Source of the DNA: Hirsutella rhossiliensis
Lineage: Eukaryota > Ascomycota > Sordariomycetes > Hypocreales > Ophiocordycipitaceae
Assembly: GCF_020360975.1 (NCBI RefSeq)
Contig: NW_025408669.1
Span: 4,030,001 to 4,094,000, forward strand
Reading direction: 5' to 3'
DNA: 64,000 nt
Below the pieces are notes generated by a model. The model had not been told where the DNA came from and did not search any database. It saw only the letters and a program-made list of their open reading frames with translations. Both the position numbers and the translations under genes were made by a program. Shown piece by piece: positions 12,539 through 23,839 of this stretch (its first letter is position 1; every line of letters begins with the position of its first letter).

Positions 12539-13910
12539 TTACTCTCTCAAAGAGTCCGGTTTCGGAGGCATATCACTGTCGCCCGCCTCCCCTCCCTCCA
12601 TGCCCGGCCCTGGCGGATTTGGCCTAGTAATATGATGCTGGACTGTGCCAAAGTTGCGCCGGAGCATGCACATCTCAACGGTGATTCCGGGTCCAAACGC
12701 GCAGGCGATGATATGCTCACGAGGGTGACTGTCAAGTGCCAAATTGTCCATCTCCTTAGAGCGCAGGCGGTCCATGACACTGATGATACTAGCAGAGCTA
12801 GAGTTGCCGTGGTGGGTGTATACATCGATGCTTGCACGCATGTGTTCCGCTGATATCCCAAGGGCGTGCTCCGTACTAGAAAGGATCGACGTTCCTCCAG
12901 GGTGTATTGCCCAATCAAAGTCGCCGGCGAGCTTAGAACTGGTCGGCAGCTGGGGAAGTGAAGCTTTGAGGCGCTTAAAGGTAGCAGAGATTGCAGATTG
13001 GGTGAGTTGAGGGACTCGAGGAGTAATGACGGCTTTCCAACCTAAAACCAGTAAGCCTCAGCTTACCATTAAAATTGCTTCAACGCCATACCTGTGGAAT
13101 CAACATGGAATCCTAGGTCAGCTCCTGTTCCTGGAATGATCGAATGGTCCCATCCTAGGACTTCGTAAATCGCTCTTGATTGCTGACCAATACCGTTGCT
13201 TAACACGAGGGCGCTGGCACAGTCAGAAAACAAACAAGCGGCTATTCTTGTCTCTTGTCGTTCGTTGATGCTGTCCAACTCGCTCCGCACTAAGAACGAT
13301 GTGATCTCTAGTGCAAGGCATAAAACCCGAGCTGGTCGTCCCATAGCCGCAGATCCGAGAGCCAAGTTGGCACCAGTTCTTAACGCAGCCAGACCACCAC
13401 TGCAGCCTACTCCGTGAAGAAGAACCTTTTCCACAGCGTGGGTGATCCCAAGATCTTTTGCCACATGATAGTCAAACCCTGGATTTGCGCTGTCGGTACA
13501 AGTTGTTGACACTATGTGGGTTATGTGACTGATGTCGATCTTGGCGTCGTAAATAGCCTTCCGTGCTGCTCTCACAGCGAGTGGTACGCCATGGGTAAGG
13601 AAGGTCTTATGTAGTTCGGAAATGGTTGGTGTCCTTTCTTGGTTTATTAAAGGGTGGTCACACGGGAGTATTGATGAACGAGATTTAATTCCGGTAGCTC
13701 TATTAATAGAGAGAACCCTCGTAAGACTGTCCGTGTAAGTAAAGGTGTGGTCAGCAAGGGCATATAAAGATATCTTATGAATATTATTACTTACGATGGG
13801 GACTTAGGATAGTGCCTCTTGCTAAGTATATCAAGGGTGTTGGCTTTAAGAGAATAGGTCGGATATTGAGTTCCCAGCCCTATAACGGACAGATGCAATT
13901 CTCCAAACAT
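12539..13910 (-). CDS. Type III polyketide synthase (chalcone synthase-like), three exons, apparently intact
   Basis: Exons on the minus strand are 13910-13795, 13726-13092 and 13041-12539, total 1254 nt or 417 residues, normal for the family. The start ATG is followed by LSVIGLGTQYP at residues 7-17, a typical N-terminus. INRATGIKSRS lies at 46-56. The nucleophile is Cys147 in HGVGCSGGLAALRTG. LGFHV at 243-247 matches the gatekeeper region of plant chalcone synthase. His297 sits in DWAIHPGG, Asn330 in YTHHGNSSSAS, and the cyclisation-loop GPG at 367-369. Residues 382-417 form a Gly/Pro/acidic tail. Both introns have GT-AG ends and restore the frame exactly. Known fungal members use acyl-CoA starters and malonyl-CoA to make alkyl-resorcinols, resorcylic acids or pyrones; the product here cannot be read. 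Exons use CA/TG normally, in contrast to the RIP'd elements on both sides. No tailoring gene lies nearby. The shorter overlapping frames are pieces of this gene. Confidence 0.93.
13042..13091 (-). other. Intron 2 of the type III PKS gene (50 nt)
   Basis: It begins GTATGG and ends TTTTAG. Without splicing the frame meets a stop a few codons on (after MALKQF). Removal gives DSTG-WKAVITPRVP, the expected family sequence, splitting the Gly251 codon. The branch point is weak (GCTGAG or GCTTAC). Confidence 0.88.
13727..13794 (-). other. Intron 1 of the type III PKS gene (68 nt)
   Basis: It begins GTAAGT, carries the fungal branch-point consensus GCTGAC about 26 nt before the 3' end, and ends ACAG. 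Splicing joins YPKSP to LTRVLSINR and splits the Ser39 codon. The unspliced frame stays open but inserts residues foreign to the family. Confidence 0.88.
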
Positions 13911-14000
13911 CTTGTAAGTATCATACGTACGTGGGTGCAATGCCTGAAGGTTTTGGTGCGTGTCAATTGCTGCCCCTTAATTTAGGTATGGCGGCGTAGT

Positions 14001-14027
14001 GGCCCGGACCTTTATAAGTACCGGGCC
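14001..14027 (-). promoter_or_regulatory. Candidate core promoter: TATA box inside a GC inverted repeat, upstream of the PKS gene
   Basis: A minus-strand TATAAA (14016-14011) lies about 100 bp upstream of the PKS start codon. It sits in the loop between the perfect inverted arms GGCCCGG (14001-14007) and CCGGGCC (14021-14027). The arms are a possible site for a dimeric zinc-cluster regulator, which often bind CGG-type inverted repeats. The distance and orientation suit the gene; regulation is inferred. Confidence 0.45.
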
Positions 14028-14180
14028 CAACACGAAAACAGCATTTACATACAACTTGGCAGGGGGATAATTTCTACTACCGTAAAGTACCTTATTCCTT
14101 ATCACCGCCGCTTGCGGCCGCTGTTTTCCACCTATGGTCATGCACCACTTAATGCGGCCCGCGAATAGCTACCATACCCT

Positions 14181-14212
14181 ACCCCCCTTTCGGTAACACC
14201 CCCCTTTCGGTA
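14181..14212. repeat. 17-bp-period tandem repeat, Fot/pogo-like terminal sequence
   Basis: ACCCCCCTTTCGGTA occurs at 14181-14195 and 14198-14212. Doubled C-rich motifs of this kind (ACCCCCCTTT) also form the ends of the Fot/pogo-like elements at 23.0 and 23.8 kb, so this may be the surviving end of a related transposon or MITE. The opposite end was not found. Confidence 0.5.
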
Positions 14213-14654
14213 GCGCAAATGAAAAAAACTCTACTAAAAGTCTACTATTTCACTTATACCGATTGCAGCTAACTTTAAAGATATTCGTAAGCAGTTACTT
14301 AGGATAGGTAGAGAATTAACCGAATTTTACTTTTAGGTGATTAAATATTTATATAGGGCTCTATAGTCTAGGTCAACGTTGCCCGCGAAATTACTATTTA
14401 GCTGCGTAATCTTCCTTTCCCTCCTATCACGGGGCAGACCTAGGATGCTAGGGAAGATCTATATTATGCTATAAGGAGGGCAAACTACGGAGGTGGAACA
14501 GAGTCTAGACAAGTATAGAGAGGCACGTGACCGAACCTAGGTTAGTGCCGTGACAGTACCCCCTTCCTAAATGGCTATTCGTTATCGAACAGCCTAAACG
14601 ACTAAGAGCGGCTTAGGCATAAAGTATATAGTTATGCCTTTTACTTCTTTGCCT
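14213..14654. other. Right flank of the gene island, no identified gene
   Basis: CA/TG frequency is intermediate. A plus-strand frame at about 14289-14530 has coding-like runs (KQLLRIGRELTEFYF, TEVEQSLDKYREARDRT) broken by RIP-type stops, so part of an old transposon protein is possible. Copia copy B is inserted at its right edge. Confidence 0.4.
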
Positions 14655-14659
14655 AGACC

Positions 14660-15145
14660 TGTCGCGAAGCGTGGCCTGATTTCGCAGTTCTCGGAGATAT
14701 CCCTTAGCACGAGGGACCAAGGAAGCTAAAAACACCCGGTATAGAAGAAGGAAGAAGGAGCTAAAAAGAGGTGTAGAAAGGAGGGTAGGGGCATAAGGGG
14801 GAGCAGAAGTAGCGATGGCTTCCTATAGAGGTGGCGAAAGATAAGACGGATATGCCGGCAACGGCTAAAAAAGAGGGGAAAAAACCGGCAAAAAGCTCGG
14901 TAGTCGAAAGGATATTAGTAGCTTCTTTAAGCAGGATATTCTTTATTAATTAAGATACTAGATAGGTATAAAGAGGCGTGTTAGATAGAGGAAAGAAGGA
15001 TAATTAAGGCAATATAATAATTACTCCCTTACCGTAATTGCTGCTCCCGTAAGAATTAAATCTCTCTACCCTGCCTATCCGACCCCTTACTTTTAATTTT
15101 ACCTTCGTGCATTTTTATATATTTCTTATATCTCTCTTCGCGAGA
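14660..15145 (+). repeat. 5' LTR of copia copy B
   Basis: 486 bp, starting TGTCGCGAAGCG and ending CTTCGCGAGA; followed directly by the primer-binding site GTTATAAGCC. Confidence 0.92.
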
Positions 15146-15739
15146 GTTATAAGCCTAGGAGGAATAGTATTCCTATACCTTCCGGCTACTATAAAAGGCA
15201 CCCTTCTTAAATCCCTCGTAGCTCCCTTTTACCCCTCTTACTAAAAAAGCCGATTTTTAACTAACTTTTCTGCCCCCCCTCTCTTCTTCTATAATAATAT
15301 CGAAAAACGACTCCTCTACTATCCTTATAGTCCGTAGGACGATTCTTATAGAGCCCTAAGATTAGGATAAGTAGGTAAAGGAGCTATAGGCTCGTATAGA
15401 TAGAACTATCTATAATTTAGTCTTCTCTAATAAGTAGGACCCTCTCGAGCCCCCTCTTCGTCCTAGGGCAACGGACTTTATAGAGGGAGCTACCCTCTTC
15501 TCTAAGCTAACCTCTATATAATAGAGAGCTTTTTCTACTACCTTAGGCGACTACGAGAGTCACTAAAAGGAGTACCTCTACGAAACGAAGCTACTAACGG
15601 CTACTTATACGGCGATAACGGAATCCGTTAGTACCGTAAAGCTAATTACTCTTTAAGAGGAAGAGACTCCTAGGTAGTAGCTTTTAAAGCTCGAGACCTT
15701 AATAGCTCCCTCGAGGGGCTATATAACTAACCGTATTAG

Positions 15740-16307
15740 TGTAAGGAACGGTGTTCCTACTATAAATAAAGCAGCTATAATATACTCTCCCGATTATATA
15801 AGCTAATAAGTAGTATATTAATTATAGATAAAATCTCATCCTATAGAGCAAGAATCGCTCGTTATTTTGCATGTCATTTTGCATTAAACGGGTTGCCGGT
15901 TATCGTATAATCGGGAATCGAAGGAACAGAGCTAGCTTAGAATGCTAGCTAAGACCTCTTAAGAACACCGGCACGACCAACCTCCTCTAAACACGAATAT
16001 CAGTGGAACCAAGACACTTCTAGATTCACTCGAGATATCACGGAATTCCCTAGTCTTAGGGCTATACGGCAGCCTAAATCTGGTCCCGAAAGGTTCTTCC
16101 GTTCAGCTACAATTGTCTATATAAGACAGCATGTCCGCTAGTAGATAGATATAGAATCATTAACTTCAACACCTCTTCTATACACTAATACACTACAAAT
16201 AAATTCCGTTGAAAATCCTACCTTATACTCCTTCTTCCCTTCTATCACGTAGTCTTACGTGATTCCTTGATTTCCTAAAATTCCGCTTTTGCTTATATAC
16301 CTTTAGA
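15740..16307 (+). mobile_element. Solo LTR (~568 bp) of a second LTR family inserted in copia B gag
   Basis: An ATTAG duplication flanks it (15735-15739 and 16308-16312), and the copia sequence resumes exactly after it. It starts TGTAAGGAAC, ends CCTTTAGA, and carries a TATA-like box (CTATATAAG, near 16118). It keeps many CA/TG sites, unlike the copia B body, so it is either younger or less RIP'd. Its last ~236 bp recur at 59400-59635. Confidence 0.8.
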
Positions 16308-19300
16308 ATTAGGAAGACCTATACGGCCTACCTAGGAGCCTTTTCTACTAGGAACCTACTAGCTTCTTCGTAGCTAGCTAAGTAAGAAGAAATCCTCGAG
16401 GAAGCTAAGTAATACTTCCTTATAGAAGCTCTATCTAGCTAGTAGCTATAGGATATATTTCTACTAATAAAGCCTATTAGTAACGGTTACTCGACTATCT
16501 TTCGAGAGGCTAGCCGGGAACTAGATAAAGAAGCTGCTTAAGTATAATAATAAGCAGTCTTATTCCTTCGTAGCTAGCACTCGACCTAGATAGCTCGATA
16601 TACTGCCCCTATAGCTGCTATAGCCTCTATTACTACGGCCCCCGCTACTGCTGCTGCGGCTATTACTCCTTTAGCTCCTCCTCCCTCGAGAGCCTTAACG
16701 CCGTCGTTAACTATAGCTGCGGCCCTAGGCCCGTTCCCGGCTCTATATCTTACTCCGGGCCCGGCCCCGGTCCCGTTAGTTAGACCGGCCCGACTAGTCC
16801 TTTAATAGACCTTTTAGTCTATTAGTCGAAAAATTAAGGAACTAGTCGAAATCGAACCTCTTTATTAAAATTAGTAATAAGGGGTAAAAAGGGGGGGTTT
16901 TTAAGCAGACCTTCTAGATCGGGACGAGGATTCCTTAAAGAAATAATATATAAGGAGGAATCGACCTACCTACTAAGTATATAAAAAGCCCTATCGGCTA
17001 GAAGACTACTAGTAGGTCTTCGAGGAAAACCGACTTAAAGGAGTTAACCTTTTAAAGAGACTACGAGAAATAGTATAATAGTCTCTTAAGGAGGACCCCT
17101 CGTTATAGAAGAAGATAGACGAGATTTAGGTTGCTAAGAAATAGTAATTAATAACGCCGCTGCCCTTATTCGAGCCGTAAATTTAAGGAAAAATCGTTAG
17201 TATAGTAAATCCAGCCTTTATCTTCCCTATAGATTAATAAGGCTAAGACTAACCGTTAGAGCCCTCCGACTATCCCCTATAAAAATTAGCTATCCTTAAC
17301 TCTAGTACTTCCCTCGATATATATAATATACTCTTATAATTCCGGTCCTTTAAAAAGGTATAGATGGAATACCTTATTGCCGGGGAATTAACCGTATAGA
17401 TAGAGGGATATAGAAGGGTAAATTTTACGATAAAATTACCTAACGGATCTATATAAATTCTTTAACGAAAAAGGGTAGCTTTTTACCCTCGATTTTTAAC
17501 GAGCTTAATTTCCTTCCGCCTTCTTTAAGAGGAAGGAATCTTCTAGGATATAACGTTTAAGCCTACGAGGCTAGTCTAGAAGAATTAGACTATTAGGCTT
17601 ATCGAGGAAAAATTCGGTTAATCTATTCTTAAATTCCGACCTATCCTTAGGAAGGAATCTCTTAAGAAGTTAGCTTTCCCTACTAGGAGGAATAGGTCTA
17701 CTATAAAAGACCCTCTTTTAGCAGCCTAAGGAGACGGTCTTCTTTAGCACGCACGACTTAGTTACCCGGGCCCCCTAGCTTTATATAAACTAGGTTAATA
17801 ATAAGGCGTACGAATAAGGGGCCTAAAGACCGTTAAATGCGAATACTACGGCTAAGGAAAGACTAGGAGACGAATTTCTAGACGGACCTTAATACGGCCG
17901 GACTAGCCGTATAAGGAAACTTAGGTCGATTAGACCGACGTCTCTAAGGACTAGGAAAGCTTTATTAGGGTAATGTTTTTTATAGACGCCTTTTTAGGGA
18001 TAGTTTTCCCTTATTTCTTATAGACCTACTTAAGTAAGTATAACTAGTTTACCCTCTAGGACTTCGTTAACTAGATAAAATCCTACTTTAGCTATAAGGT
18101 AAAGAAGATACGGTCTAACGGAGAGCTATTTATAAAGGATATCTTAAATTAGCTTCGAAAAAGGGGCATTTTACCCCTCCTATTAGCACCGAATACCTAG
18201 GCCTAGAACGGAGGGGTAGAAAGATTAAGGGGTGCTATAATAGAAAGGGCCTATATAATAAGACTTACTATAAAGCTTCTATACGACCTTTAGAGGGAAG
18301 TCGTTAAGACCGCCTATTACCTATAGAACCGGACCCCTAGGGACCCTAAGGACCCTAGGGAACTAAACTAAGGAATAGACTAGAAATCCCCCCTTAAGCT
18401 CTTTACGAAGAAGAGGGCCTCGCTAGCCTACCTTCGTGCCTATAGCTATAAGGCATACGCAATAACTACCGATATATAGCTAAAAAGGAAGAAGAAAAGA
18501 AAGCTTAATCTAAGAGCCTTTATTAGTTACCTTATTAGTTTTAACTCTATATATATCTTCCGGATCTAGATTCCTTTTTTATAGAAGGTTATTTCGACTA
18601 GGGATATAAATTTTAACGAATCTAGCTTCTTCGACGGAAAGAGGGATTAATAGCCCCTCTTACTCTCTTAACGTTAGCTAATTTAAAAGATCTAAATTCC
18701 CCCTTCTTAATAGTCTTAAGAAGAGGCCCTAAACGAGGAAATAAAAAAAGAAACCGACGTCGAAGTAATCGAGGATAACGCCGACTTCGAAGAAGAAGAG
18801 GAAGCTACTAGATTAGATAATCTAGACGAAGAAGGAGACTATAGGGAAGCGGTAGAGCTAGAATACGCCTGCCTCCCTATGCCTCCTCTTATAGAATAAG
18901 AAGAAGATCTAGAAGTAGCTTTCTCTATTAGTCTTCCCGTCTCGACCCTTAAGGGGGTAGGAAAAGCACCTCTCTTAAAGGATTACCTAGCTGCCTTTTT
19001 ATCCCTACTTTAAGAAGTAAAGGAAGGTATAGGGCCCGATACGGATACTAAAGAAGACTAACCTCTCCCCTATTTTAATCGTTTTTCCGACTTCTATCTA
19101 ACGCTAATAGAAGATAGTTCCTACGGAGCATTTATAGTAGGCCGGCTATTTAAGCTAATATTAGCAAGGAAGGTATATAAAAGAGACCTCCCGGACCTAC
19201 TAGTAAACTAAAAGCAGCTAGAAAAACACCCCTTTAAAGACTAGTTTTTCTAGGCCTAGAAAGACTACCTAGCCTTATACGAAGAGATAGGGTCTTTTAA

Positions 19301-21111
19301 AGAAGTCCTTAAGGAAAAGGTAAGAGGAAAATAGGTCCTTAGCTATAAGTAGGTCTTTATCTATAAGACTAATAAACACGGCTTCCTTTAATAGTATAAA
19401 GCCCGGCTAATTATCTATAGGAACTAGTAAAAAAAAGGGGATCTTCCTACTAAGGCAACTACCTTAGTAGGGATGTCTTTTCGGACCCTTATAGCTATAG
19501 TAGCAAAATTCGACCTTAAACTCGATTAGATAGATATAGTTAACGCCTTTATTAACTGCCTACTTAAGGAAGAAGAAGTTATTTATATACGCCTTCTACT
19601 AGGCTTTTAATAGCTAGGAAAGGTTCTACGGCTTAGGAAAGCTCTATACGGATTACGAAGATTACCCCTTCTTTAGCAATAGCATTTAATAGGTTCCTTT
19701 AAAGCCCTAGGCTTTAAGAAAGTCACTTAAGAACCGTGTATAATATAGAAGGGTAAAATCACGGTCTTTTTCTATATCGACGATATTATCTAGGCGTACC
19801 TAAAAGAGGAAGAAGTTACTACTAGGGAGGCTATACGAGGCCTATAATAAAGGTATAAGATAACTAAGCTAAGGGAGCTAAAGTAGTTCCTAGGGATATA
19901 AATCTTTTAAAATAGGTCCTAATAGACTATCTAGCTTACCTAGGACGCCTATATTAATAAGGTCGCTTATAAATTCCTCCTTAATTCCCTCGATAAGAAG
20001 CTTCCCTCTATACTTATATTAGACGAAGAGCTTTTACTTAATCTATCCTTTTAAGCTAGGGAGCAAGGGAAATACTAATATTAATAGAAGGTAGGCTCCT
20101 TACTTTTTTTTAGCTATTTCTACTAGACCGGATATCTCTTTTACGGTCTCCCGGCTAGCTAGGTATAACTAGAATCCTAGCCCTAGGCATTAAGAAGTAA
20201 TAGATAGAGCTATCCTTTATCTCTATTTAACGAGATTATATAGTCTGCGCTTAGGAGGGTAGGAAAGGAAGAAATTAGCTGCCGAAATCTTCCTTTATTT
20301 AAGCGATTCGTCCTTTATAGATAATTCCTTAGATAGAAAGAGCTTATAGGGGTATATTATATCCCTTTTTAGAGGAACTATTACTTAGAGAGCTTTAAAG
20401 TAAGCTACTATTACGACTTCTAGTACGGAGGCAGAGCTACTAGCTCTTTTAAAAGCGTTAAAAGAAGCGATTTTCCTTAGCCGGCTACTAATATCGTTAC
20501 GACTATAAATTCTATCCCTATTAGCTATAGAATGCGATAATACGTAGACTATACGGATTCTTATAGAGGAAAATAGTAAGCTATCGACCCGGCTATAGTA
20601 TATCGATATCTATTAATATTAGTTACGCTAAGAGGTCTAAAGGGGATTTATTTCTATCTATTAGGTTCTAACGGTATTAATAAAAGCCGACGGTCTTACG
20701 AAGCCCCTACTAAAGTAAAAGCTAGCTATCTTTTTATAGTAAATTAAGCTAGAAGACGTTTAAGAGAAGCTATCCTTAAAGGCCCGCCTTAAGAGTCTAC
20801 GAGAGGAGCTAATAGCCTATATAAGAAGGTAACGTCTATAGCTAAAGAAGAAGGAAGAGGTTTTTCCCTTTAAAGGGCCCCTTATTTTAATTAGGTTTTT
20901 CCCTTTAAAGAAGGCCCCCTTTCTTATAGGACTTTCCCCTCTTTAGGCCCCTTTTCCTTAAGTAGGTCTAAAAGAGCCTAGGGACCTAAAAGGGCCCCTG
21001 CTTTCCTTAAGTAAAGGGAGAAGTATAGAGCTAAGAACCTCCTCTATACGCTTACTAGCCCGAAGCCGTATTAGCTATGCCCTTAAGGGGCAGGCTATAG
21101 CTAAGGGGGTA

Positions 21112-21597
21112 TATCGCGAAGCGTAGCCTAATTTTATAGTTCTCGGAGATATCCCTTAGTATAAGGGACTAAGGAAGCTAAAAATACCTAGTATAGAAGA
21201 AGGAAGAAGGAGCTAAAAAGAGGTATAGAAAGAAGGGTAGGGGTATAAGGGGGAGCAGAAGTAGCGATAGCTTCCTATAGAGGTAGCGAAAGATAAGATA
21301 GATATGCCGGCAACGGCTAAAAAAGAGGGGAAAAAACCAGTAAAAAGCTCGGTAGTCGAAAGGATATTAGTAGCTTCTTTAAGTAGGATCTTCTTTATTA
21401 ATTAAGATACTAGATAGGTATAAAGAGGCGCGTTAGATAGAGGAAAGAAGGATAATTAAGGCAATATAATAATTACTCCCCTACTATAATTGCTACTCCC
21501 GTAAGAATTAAATCTCTCTGCCCTGCCTATCCGATCCCTTACTTTTAATTTTACCTTTATATATTTTTATATACTTCTTATATCTCTCTTTACGAGA
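21112..21597 (+). repeat. 3' LTR of copia copy B
   Basis: 486 bp, starting TATCGCGAAG (RIP'd TGTCGCGAAG) and ending TTTACGAGA; preceded by a G-rich polypurine tract. Confidence 0.92.
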
Positions 21598-21602
21598 AGA
21601 CT

Positions 21603-23016
21603 AAGGGGGCTAGCTTATTTAAGTAAACTCTATAAAAGTCGAGGAGTACTTAGTTATATCCTTTAAGGTCTCTAGCTAGTTACTAAGTAGGGTTATAGTA
21701 TTTCTACTTAACTAGGTAATATAGCTTACGAGGTTATAGAGCTTCCTAAGTAGGCTAAGACGTCGAAACTTAGCGCGTTGCTTTTAAATACTAGTAAGCT
21801 CTTCTCTATCGTTATATAGTTTATATCGTTTTAAGTTAAGAGAATCTTAAAATAGGAAATCCTAAACTACTAAGTTAATAACGTAACCGAGATACTAAAG
21901 CTAATAGACTTCTAGAGCTTAATTAATATCTTTCTTTTCCTTAAGGTACGTGCTTAGCGTTTAATAAAGAGTATTATTCGTGCTTAAGTTATCTCCTATA
22001 ATACTACCGAGGCGTTATATAATGCTAAAATCTTATAAAGCCAGTAAAAGAGTTCTAAACTACTCCTCTCTTATATAGTTTACTACCGGCTAAAGAGTAA
22101 GGAGGGCTTCGCTCTATATTTCTTAAGTAAGATCAATAAAGTAAGCGTAAATTCTAAGAAGGAGAAGCTAATTAGGAGACGTCTAGATATCTTATAAAAG
22201 ATAAACCTTAGAAATTGCCGACTATAGCTTTTTTCGTATAATATCTTTAGCTAACTAGAAATGCTAGTTAATAATTTTTAGGATAGTTAAGTAGGCCGAT
22301 AGGATAATATCCTTTATAAAAGGGTTTAAGGTAGAAATAAAAAGGTAAAATTCTTAAGATTTAACGATTTAGTAAGGAAGGTTTTATATAATAATTAACT
22401 AAGCTAACGATTTACTAATCTTCTCTTAGCCGAGGTAGCTATTACGCGCTTAGAGACCTAGGTTATATTATCTAAAACCGAAGTAGGGATCGCGACGCGC
22501 GGTAGGACCTATATAAGGATACGGGGATAAGTATAGCCCGCTAAAGGAGCTTTTTAGAGATTAATAATTATATTACTAGCCCCTATTCTTCCCTCTCTAT
22601 TTCGTTATAATTATACTCCTTATAGTAGCTTTTAAAGACCTATAACTTAATCCCTATCGTATAGCTAAGGTCCTATACTTACTAATAGAGCTATTTAAAC
22701 CCCTTAAAGATAGCTGCTTTAAGAGGTATTAAATCCTCGATAATATAGATATTATACTTAGTCTTAAGATATCGTCGAAAGTTAGTAGTAACCGAAGTAC
22801 TATATAGTAATTCCTTAGGATAGTAGAGATAATATATAAGACGGTTCTTACCTTTAAACTCCTCTTCTCCTTTTAGTACTATACGAGAATATTACTATAT
22901 TTTAATAGCTATCTTACTTCTTATATTATAAGATCTTAACGTTAAATAGTCCGAAGTAATAGATTTAGAATTAAAAAAAGATAGTACTAATTCGGAATCT
23001 ATTTTTTCTTATATAG
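21603..23016 (+). pseudogene. RIP-degraded coding-like sequence, possibly transposon gag
   Basis: A plus-strand frame from about 21830 to 22520 reads as coherent protein once TAA/TAG are taken as RIP'd Gln, for example EGFALYFLSKINKVS followed by KKEKLIRRRLDIL. The helical, lysine-rich character suits a retroelement gag, but no zinc knuckle or named domain was recognised. It is the target into which copia B inserted. The remainder to 23016 is degraded too. Confidence 0.4.
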
Positions 23017-23018
23017 TA

Positions 23019-23837
23019 CTATACTTACCCCCCTTTCTACTTACCCCCCTATATACTCCGTAAAAATATCGCTGCCTTATATAAAATAAACTAACTTTAC
23101 TTATATAGAACCTACTTAATTTTAAAGCTTTTAATAAGTAGTTACCTATAGTATATATAGAAATAATAGTATTTATATTTTCTAAAGCTAGTTAATAACC
23201 CTAGGTATTATAGTCTATAATACCTTAGTATTATAAAATAGTAATTTCGACCCTTAATCTTCTCCTACCTCCTTTACTTTCTACTCTTACCTATCTTTTA
23301 CTACTTATTATAAATAGCTCTAAAAACGCCTCGTTCTATATATATAGAGAACTTAATAACTAAAGCTATCCTTAATATTACTAATAAAGGCCTTTTATAG
23401 CGCTAAGCTTCTTAGAAATAAGGGATACCTTAGAGTATTATTTCTAATAGAATATAAGGTTAGTTAATATAAACTAATTAAAATTAGCCTAGAAAATACT
23501 TATTTAAAGACTATAAGGCTAATTTAAATACCTAGGCTCTTTATTAAGAATCTTTAAGTTATACTTTATTTTAAAGTTAAATCCGCGCCTATATTATTAC
23601 TATTCTAAAATAGTAAAGCTATAACTTAAGATTAAGATATTATTAAGTAGAAAAGTTTAATTAATACTATCTAGAACTTAAGAGTAAGGTTATTAAGTAT
23701 TAAAAAGCTAATAAATTTTACTTATTTACTCTTAAAGTAGTATATTAATACTTTAATATTAAGGGAAAAGAGTATAAGTAGATTAAGCTAGAAAATATAG
23801 TAAATATTAATAAAAGGGGAATTATATTAGGACTTAG
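23019..23837 (+). mobile_element. Fot/pogo-like DNA transposon, 5' part, interrupted by a related copy
   Basis: Starts after a TA dinucleotide with CTATACTTACCCCCC, followed by a second CTTACCCCCC, the doubled-motif end typical of Fot-type elements. About 23380-23462 reads as a psq-type helix-turn-helix: after RIP correction of stops, RRASQKQGIPQS then SNRIQG, as in pogo/Fot transposase N-termini. The sequence aligns with the reverse complement of 25870-26642. It stops at 23837, where the second element is inserted at TA. Its continuation beyond 26644 could not be confirmed. Confidence 0.7.
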
Positions 23838-23839
23838 TA

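Larger units (their letters stand above)
14660..21597 (+). mobile_element. Copia-type LTR retrotransposon copy B, full length with internal insertion, RIP-inactivated
   Basis: 6938-bp copy bounded by target duplications AGACC (14655-14659) and AGACT (21598-21602), differing by one C-to-T. LTRs are 14660-15145 and 21112-21597 (both 486 bp). It carries a 568-bp solo-LTR-like insertion in gag (15740-16307). Without that insertion and its 5-bp duplication it is 6365 bp, matching its relatives. The RT catalytic block is legible at 19773-19784 (YIDD). A polypurine tract (TAAGGGGGTA) abuts the 3' LTR. Stops in the coding frame fit CAA/CAG-to-TAA/TAG changes. Confidence 0.93.

Noticed and set aside
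12547..12918. 123-residue minus-strand open frame
   Set aside because: Out-of-frame shadow of exon 3 of the type III PKS; the true frame carries the His and Asn catalytic motifs.
12632..13417. Three plus-strand open frames (12632-12853, 12744-13010, 13196-13417)
   Set aside because: All are antisense to the PKS exons and have no recognisable motif.
13069..13575. 168-residue minus-strand frame as a stand-alone or truncated PKS
   Set aside because: It starts at an internal GTG and reads into intron 2. With introns removed it is the central part of a 417-residue protein, so the gene is not a fragment.
14660..21597. Copia genes as functional coding sequences
   Set aside because: Stops at RIP sites break the gag-pol frame in every copy, so only pseudogene or mobile-element calls are supported.
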